Positions 59,521 through 64,000 of a stretch of DNA of 64,000 bases are shown piece by piece; the stretch's first letter is position 1, and the number at the start of each line of letters is the position of its first letter. The stretch comes from Acestrorhynchus altus (Eukaryota > Chordata > Actinopteri > Characiformes > Acestrorhynchidae), in assembly GCA_034509495.1 (NCBI GenBank), contig CM067515.1:15894558-15958557 (forward strand). Reading direction: 5' to 3'. The position numbers and the translations under genes were made by a program. A model generated the notes under the pieces. It did not search any database and was not told the origin of the DNA. It saw nothing but the letters and a program-made list of their open reading frames with translations.

Positions 59521-62140
59521 GTTATTCATCATTATGGGAATTAATTCATCATTGTGCGATTTAATTCAGCATGTTTAAGTAATTTAGCACTGTGGAATTT
59601 AATTTAGTATTGTAAGAATTAATTCAGCACTCTGAGAGTTAATTCAGAATTGTGGGAGCTAAGTCAGCACTGTTGGAGCAATTTAGCCTTGTGTTACTGT
59701 GAGAGTAAAATCAGGACTGTGAGAGTTAATTTTGTATTGTGAGAGTTATTATAGCACCCTAATCATTGTGAGAGGAATTCAGAATTGTGGTAGGTAATTC
59801 AGTATTATGAAAGTACTGTTGATCACTGTGAGAGCATCCACATTGGTGAAAGTTATTTCAGCAATGTCAGCATTTTGAGAGTTAATTCAGCAGTGTAAGT
59901 GTTGTGAGAATTAATTCAGCTCTGTAAGTATTGTTAGAGTAATTCAGCACTGAATGTTATTTTACTATTGTGAAATTTATCACTGCCAGTGTTGTGAGAA
60001 TTAATTTAATACAGTGAAAGTAATTCAGGATTGTGAGAGTAGTTGAGCACTGTGAGTTAAGCCAGTATTATGAGAGTTAATTCAGTATTAACTCTCAGAA
60101 TTATTGTAAGAGTAATTCAGTATTGTAAGAGTAATTCAGTATTGTGAGAGTTAAATTAGTAGTGAGATAGTAATTCAGTAGTCAGGAGAGAAAGGAGCAC
60201 TGGAGTTGAGCCAGTATTGTTGAGTATTGTGAGAGTTAATTCAGTAATGAGAGAATAATTCAGTATTGTTAGAGCAATTGAGCACTGTGAATTAAGTCAG
60301 TATTGTGAGAGATAATTCAGCATCGAGGCAATCTGTAATTTCTAAAGTTATTCTGCACAGAGAGTTAATTCAGTTCGGAGACAGTAATTCAGTATTGTAA
60401 TTCATTACTGTAAGAGTAATTGAGCAGTGTGAGTTGTCAGTACATCCATCCATCCATTTTCTATACCGCTTATTCCTGAATAGGACACGGGGGAGCCTGT
60501 GCCCACCCGGCAACTCTGAGCGCAAGGGCAGGAAACAACCCTAGACAGACAATATTGTAAGAGTTGATTCAGTACTGAGAGTAATTCAGTACTGAAAGTT
60601 AATTCAGTATCGTAAGAATTTATTCAGTACTGAGATAGTAATTCAGTACTGAGAGAGTTAATTCAGCATTGTAAGAGTTAATTCAGTACTGAGAGAGTTA
60701 ATCAGTGTCGTGAAGAGTTAATTCAGCACTGAGATAGTAATCAGCATTGAAAGTTAATCCATCGTAAGAGTTAATTCAGTACTGAGACAGTAATTCAGTA
60801 GTGAGAGTTAATTGAGTATTGTGAGAGTTAATTGAGTATTGTGAGAGTTAAATTAGGACTGAAACAGTAATTCAGTACTGAAAGAGTAATTCAGTATTGT
60901 AATTCATTACTGTGAGAGTAGTTGAGCAGTATGTGTTAAGTCAGTATTATGAGAGTTAATTCAGTACTGAGAGAGTAATTCACTACTGAGTTATTTTAGT
61001 ATTGAATGAGTTAATTCAGTACTGAGGGAGTAATTCAGTATTGTAAGAGTAATTCAGCATTGAAAGAGTTAATTCAGTACTGAGAGAGTAAATCAGTACT
61101 GAGAGTAATTCCGTTTTGTGAGAATAATTCAGCACTGAGAGAGTAATCCACCGAGAGCCAATCTGGCATTGCAAGAGTTAATTTAGTATTGTGAGAGTAA
61201 TTCAGTATCGTGAGAATAATTCAGTACTGAGAGTAATTCAGAATTGTGAGAGTAATTCAGTACTGAGAGTAATTCAGTATTGTGAGAGTAATTCAGCACT
61301 GAGAGAGCAATTCAGCACTGAGAGAGTTAATCCAGCATTGCAAGAGTAATTCAGTATTGTGAGAATAATTCAGTAATTGAGAGAGTAATCAGCACGAGAG
61401 TTAATTCAGCATTGTAAGAGTAATTCAGTATTGTGAGAATAATTCAGTACTGAGAAAGTAATTAAGTACGGAGAGAATAATTCAGTACTTACAGAGTAAT
61501 TCAGAATTGTAAGAAATAATTCAGTACTGAGAGTTAATTCAGTATTGTAAGAAATAATCCAGTACCGAGAGTAATTCAGCATTGTGAGATAATTCAGTAC
61601 TGGAGAGAGTAATCAGCACTGAGAGTTAATCCAGCATTGTAAGAGCAATCCAGCATTGCAGAATAATCTAGTACTTTGAGAAAGCAATTACACGGAGAGA
61701 ATAATCCAGTACTTACAGTATAATTCAGAATTGTAAGAAATAATCCTAGCAATTGAGAGTAATTCAGTATTTTGAGAGGAATTCAGTGTTGTAAGAGTTA
61801 AATCAGTATTGTAAGAATTGATTCAGTACTGAAAGAGTTCATTCAGTATTGTGAGAGTAATTCAGTACTGAGAGTTAATTCAGTACTGAGAGAGTAATTC
61901 ACTACTGAGAGTAATTGCACTGTGAGTGTTAACCAGCACCAGAGTAATTTAGCACTGAGTGTTAATTCAGTACTGAGAGTAATTTAGCACCGTGGAGGTT
62001 AATTCAGTACTGAGAGTAATTCAGTACTGTGAGTGTTAATTCAGTACCGAGAGTAATTTAGTACTGTGAGTGTTAATTCAGTACTGAGAGAGTAATTCAG
62101 TACTGAGAGAGTAATTCAGTACTGTGAGAGTGTAAGAGTT
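59520..62140 (+). repeat. degenerate minisatellite, right block, up to the NFI promoter
   Basis: More than 100 units based on 'gagagtaattcagtactgag' and 'gagttaattcagtattgtga'. Homogenisation improves toward the right (61850-62130 has the most regular units), which fits recent turnover at that end. A small unrelated repeat interrupts it at 60445-60550. The array stops about 30 bases before the CpG-rich region. Confidence 0.93.
60445..60550. repeat. widespread teleost repeat fragment inside the minisatellite
   Basis: 'catccatccatccattttct' then 'ataccgcttattcctgaata' matches the left end of the copy at 36215. Array units resume directly after it. Confidence 0.75.
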
Positions 62141-62149
62141 AATGCTGAT

Positions 62150-62303
62150 GGTGTATGGTACAGTTTGGCCTGAATGGGCGCTATAGGTGACGCAACGTCC
62201 GCCGCGCTGTCTCCGCGCGCTGCTCGGACTCTCTGCTCCGCCGCCACAGACGGTGCCGCGCGCGCTCCACCTGGGACATGGAGAGAGTGAGACAGAGTGA
62301 GAC

Positions 62304-62349
<46 letters not shown>

Positions 62350-62971
62350 GCGCGCTTGCGTGTCAGCGCGGAGAGAGATAAAGAGGGAGAAGGAGCGACA
62401 CACACACACACACATACACACACACACACACACAGCGCCGCCGTATTTCTGCACTTGGGCGCGTGTTTGAATCCGGACTACAGCGGAGCGCGGACGGGCG
62501 GCTTCGTGAACGCGCACGGGAGCGCGGATGAAACGCGAGTTGCCGCTTCCTTAACTTCTTGCGCGCGCCATTTTTTTGGGACGGGCTATTTTCATCACGT
62601 CATTTAATTCCTCCCTCTTCTTCATTTCTTCTGATTTGATTCTTCCTCCTCCTCCTCCTCCTCCCTCTCCCTCCATTTCCTAAATGGAAATGCGCGCTCA
62701 CTTCTGTCCCGTCGCCTTTCTCAACGCTCGCGCCGAGTGAGAGAGAGAGAGAGAGAGAGGTGTCCTGAAACTGCTGGAACCCCTGAAGCTGCTGTTTGTG
62801 TTGGAGAGGAGGAGGAAGAGGAGGAGGAGGAGGTGATGATGGTGATGATGATGATGGAGGTGATGATGATGGTGATGATGATGGTGATGGTGGTGATGAT
62901 GGTGATCATTAACTGTGAAACTGACTGATCGCTCTCTGCTCTTCAAGACCCGCTCCAGTATTTTTGCAACA
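62150..62971 (+). promoter_or_regulatory. nfic: CpG-rich promoter region and 5' UTR of the canonical NFI first exon
   Basis: CpG-dense from 62185 ('cgcaacgtccgccgcgctgt') to about 62580, with (GA)n at 62309-62347 and (CA)n at 62399-62434. It then becomes a CT-rich and GAG/ATG-repeat leader up to the start codon. No TATA box recognised. The start site is not determinable here. Confidence 0.75.
62804..62907 (+). repeat. (GAG)n and (GATGGT)-type trinucleotide repeats in the 5' leader
   Basis: A GAG-rich run (62804-62833) is followed by imperfect ATG/GTG trinucleotides (62834-62907). If transcribed, this places many ATGs upstream of the start codon. An ORF from 62737 runs through them and stops at 62928. 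Confidence 0.9.
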
Positions 62972-63001
62972 ATGATGTATTCTCCTCTCTGTCTGACTCA
63001 G
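62972..63001 (+). CDS. nfic: NFI canonical first coding exon, MMYSPLCLTQ
   Basis: Ten codons, ATG ATG TAT ... ACT CAG, then donor GTAAAC at 63002 in phase 0. The peptide equals the N-terminus of NFIA-type proteins (MYSPLCLTQ) and differs by one residue from NFIB (MMYSPICLTQ) and NFIC (MYSSPLCLTQ); the next expected residues are DEFHPF in exon 2. In-frame TGA at 62903-62905 with no intervening ATG fixes the start at one of the two adjacent ATGs. Confidence 0.92.
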
Positions 63002-64000
63002 GTAAACAGCTTTGTTTGTTTGTTTGTTTACTGGTCACACAGGCAGAGCCGGGAGCTTTAGAGTAACAGAAAAGGGTAGGCTAGAAAAAGTGCACAAGCT
63101 GAGCTGGAGAAAGTCCTCACTGTCCTGAGCTGAACTGATATGAACTGCAATATTTCACTGTTACAGTGTTAACAGAAGGTGTGCTGTGTTGTAAACTCCT
63201 CCAAACAACCAGAGAAAAGGCAAACAAGACACTTTTCAATTTTACAATTTGCAATTATATAATTGAAACATATACAACATTTAATAGAAAAAGTCCAAAG
63301 TGCAAAAAAAACCCCCAAAGACAACAACAATGAAATAAAACTTAAGAAGTGACACGTTTCCAAAGTAAAGCTAAAACTTTTTGGACCGTGTGCAGGCTGT
63401 TTAACTGTCCTCCTCCATTTTGCACACACACCCACACACATGCACACACCAATGTGTGTTTATAATGCATTCATATATAAATGATAAATGATCTATTTAC
63501 TCTTTTGCAATGGCTAACTGTTTGAAAAGGGCACTTTTTTGACCAAACCTTTCAAATCTTATTCATTTACTCATGCTGCTCAAAATGCATTACAAGCCTT
63601 TTTGCAAGTAGATTTATATTATTATATATCTAATATTGCTTTTTTATTACAATTTGACTGTAAATATTTATCATATTCCTTAAATCCATGACAGACACTT
63701 TCAGATGACTTGTTTTATATTGTCATATATCTGAGACTCTGAATGTGGCTGATAAACCGATTTAAAGTTGGCACTTTTTCACCAGTTGTAAACATTTCAA
63801 TTTTGTTGTAGTATTTCATTCTATAAAGTAAATCCAACCAGTTTGATTAAATGTTTAATATAGCATATTATTGTGATGTAACTGTAATACTTGAATGAAA
63901 AAACGCTGTAAAGTTGAGTATTGTTTGGTGCGAACGTCAACTGTTTAACTGTTTTGTATTGTATCATACTACAAAAACACATGAACATCTAACATTATTA
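63002..64000. other. nfic: start of NFI intron 1 after the canonical exon
   Basis: AT-rich intron with a (TTTG)n run just after the donor. Exon 2 is not reached by the window end. Confidence 0.8.

Larger units (their letters stand above)
22679..64000 (+). other. nfic: nuclear factor I gene, 5' region with three alternative first exons (3' end off window)
   Basis: NFI proteins are dimeric transcription factors that bind TTGGC-N5-GCCAA through an N-terminal domain beginning DEFHPFIEALLPHV. That domain is in exon 2, which is not in this window. The gene is recognised from its alternative first exons, all phase 0 at their donors, as required to join one shared exon 2. Assignment to nfic rather than nfia, nfib or nfix rests on the neighbouring mfsd12, since NFIC and MFSD12 are close on human 19p13.3. 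The N-terminus MMYSPLCLTQ alone does not separate the paralogues. Confidence 0.85.

Noticed and set aside
57450..62140. CRISPR array or centromeric satellite
   Set aside because: Units are contiguous and degenerate without unique spacers, and the host is a vertebrate; the array is local, beside a promoter, so a minisatellite fits better.
62698..62946. Poly-His and poly-Ile/Thr minus frames and Glu/Met-rich plus frame near the last promoter
   Set aside because: Products of the GAG/ATG trinucleotide repeats.

Overview
The window is teleost (ray-finned fish) nuclear DNA. The evidence is split vertebrate genes with GT-AG introns, dense Tc1-like transposon relics, tRNA-derived SINEs, L2-like LINE fragments, long dinucleotide microsatellites, and AT-rich introns with a few CpG-rich promoter-like islands. 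I cannot place the species; otophysan is only a guess. No bacterial, organellar or viral gene set is present.

Two protein-coding genes are supported, both on the + strand. (1) Positions 229-6367 hold the last seven exons of mfsd12, the 12-transmembrane lysosome/melanosome cysteine transporter. Its 5' exons lie left of the window. All exons join in frame and give about 320 residues, including a conserved acidic dileucine sorting motif between TM6 and TM7. (2) From 22.7 kb to the right edge lies the 5' part of a nuclear factor I gene. It is most likely nfic, because NFIC and MFSD12 are near neighbours on human chromosome 19p13.3. Exon 2, which encodes the DNA-binding domain, is beyond the window. 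What is seen are three alternative first coding exons, each ending in phase 0 at a GT donor: 22679-22777 (ends WQLCYDMTAKTWWM), 54810-54812 (a lone ATG at the end of a CpG-rich exon) and 62972-63001 (MMYSPLCLTQ). Each would splice to the same exon 2 and swap only the N-terminus, so 40 kb of the window is a multi-promoter 5' region.

Layout: 0-7.3 kb, mfsd12 3' half with Tc1, hAT-MITE and SINE insertions in introns and 3' flank. 7.3-22 kb, intergenic DNA with Tc1 deletion derivatives, a (TA)n tract, a CNE-like segment at 12.7 kb, a solo LTR with target duplication at 17.0-17.4 kb, a Tc1 MITE with intact inverted repeats at 19.0-19.5 kb and a degenerate minisatellite at 20-21.2 kb. 22.09-22.66 kb, a 176-bp tandem array abutting the first NFI start codon. 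22.8-53.9 kb, a long intron with several CNE-like islands and many transposon fossils. 53.9-54.8 kb, the second promoter. 57.4-62.1 kb, a very long degenerate minisatellite (unit about 20 bp) split by a Tc1 copy and ending at the third promoter (62.15-63.0 kb).

The most notable features are the three-promoter arrangement, the 176-bp array whose copies each carry a 24-codon upstream ORF, and the 4.7-kb minisatellite against the canonical promoter. I found no convincing new enzyme system or defence system.
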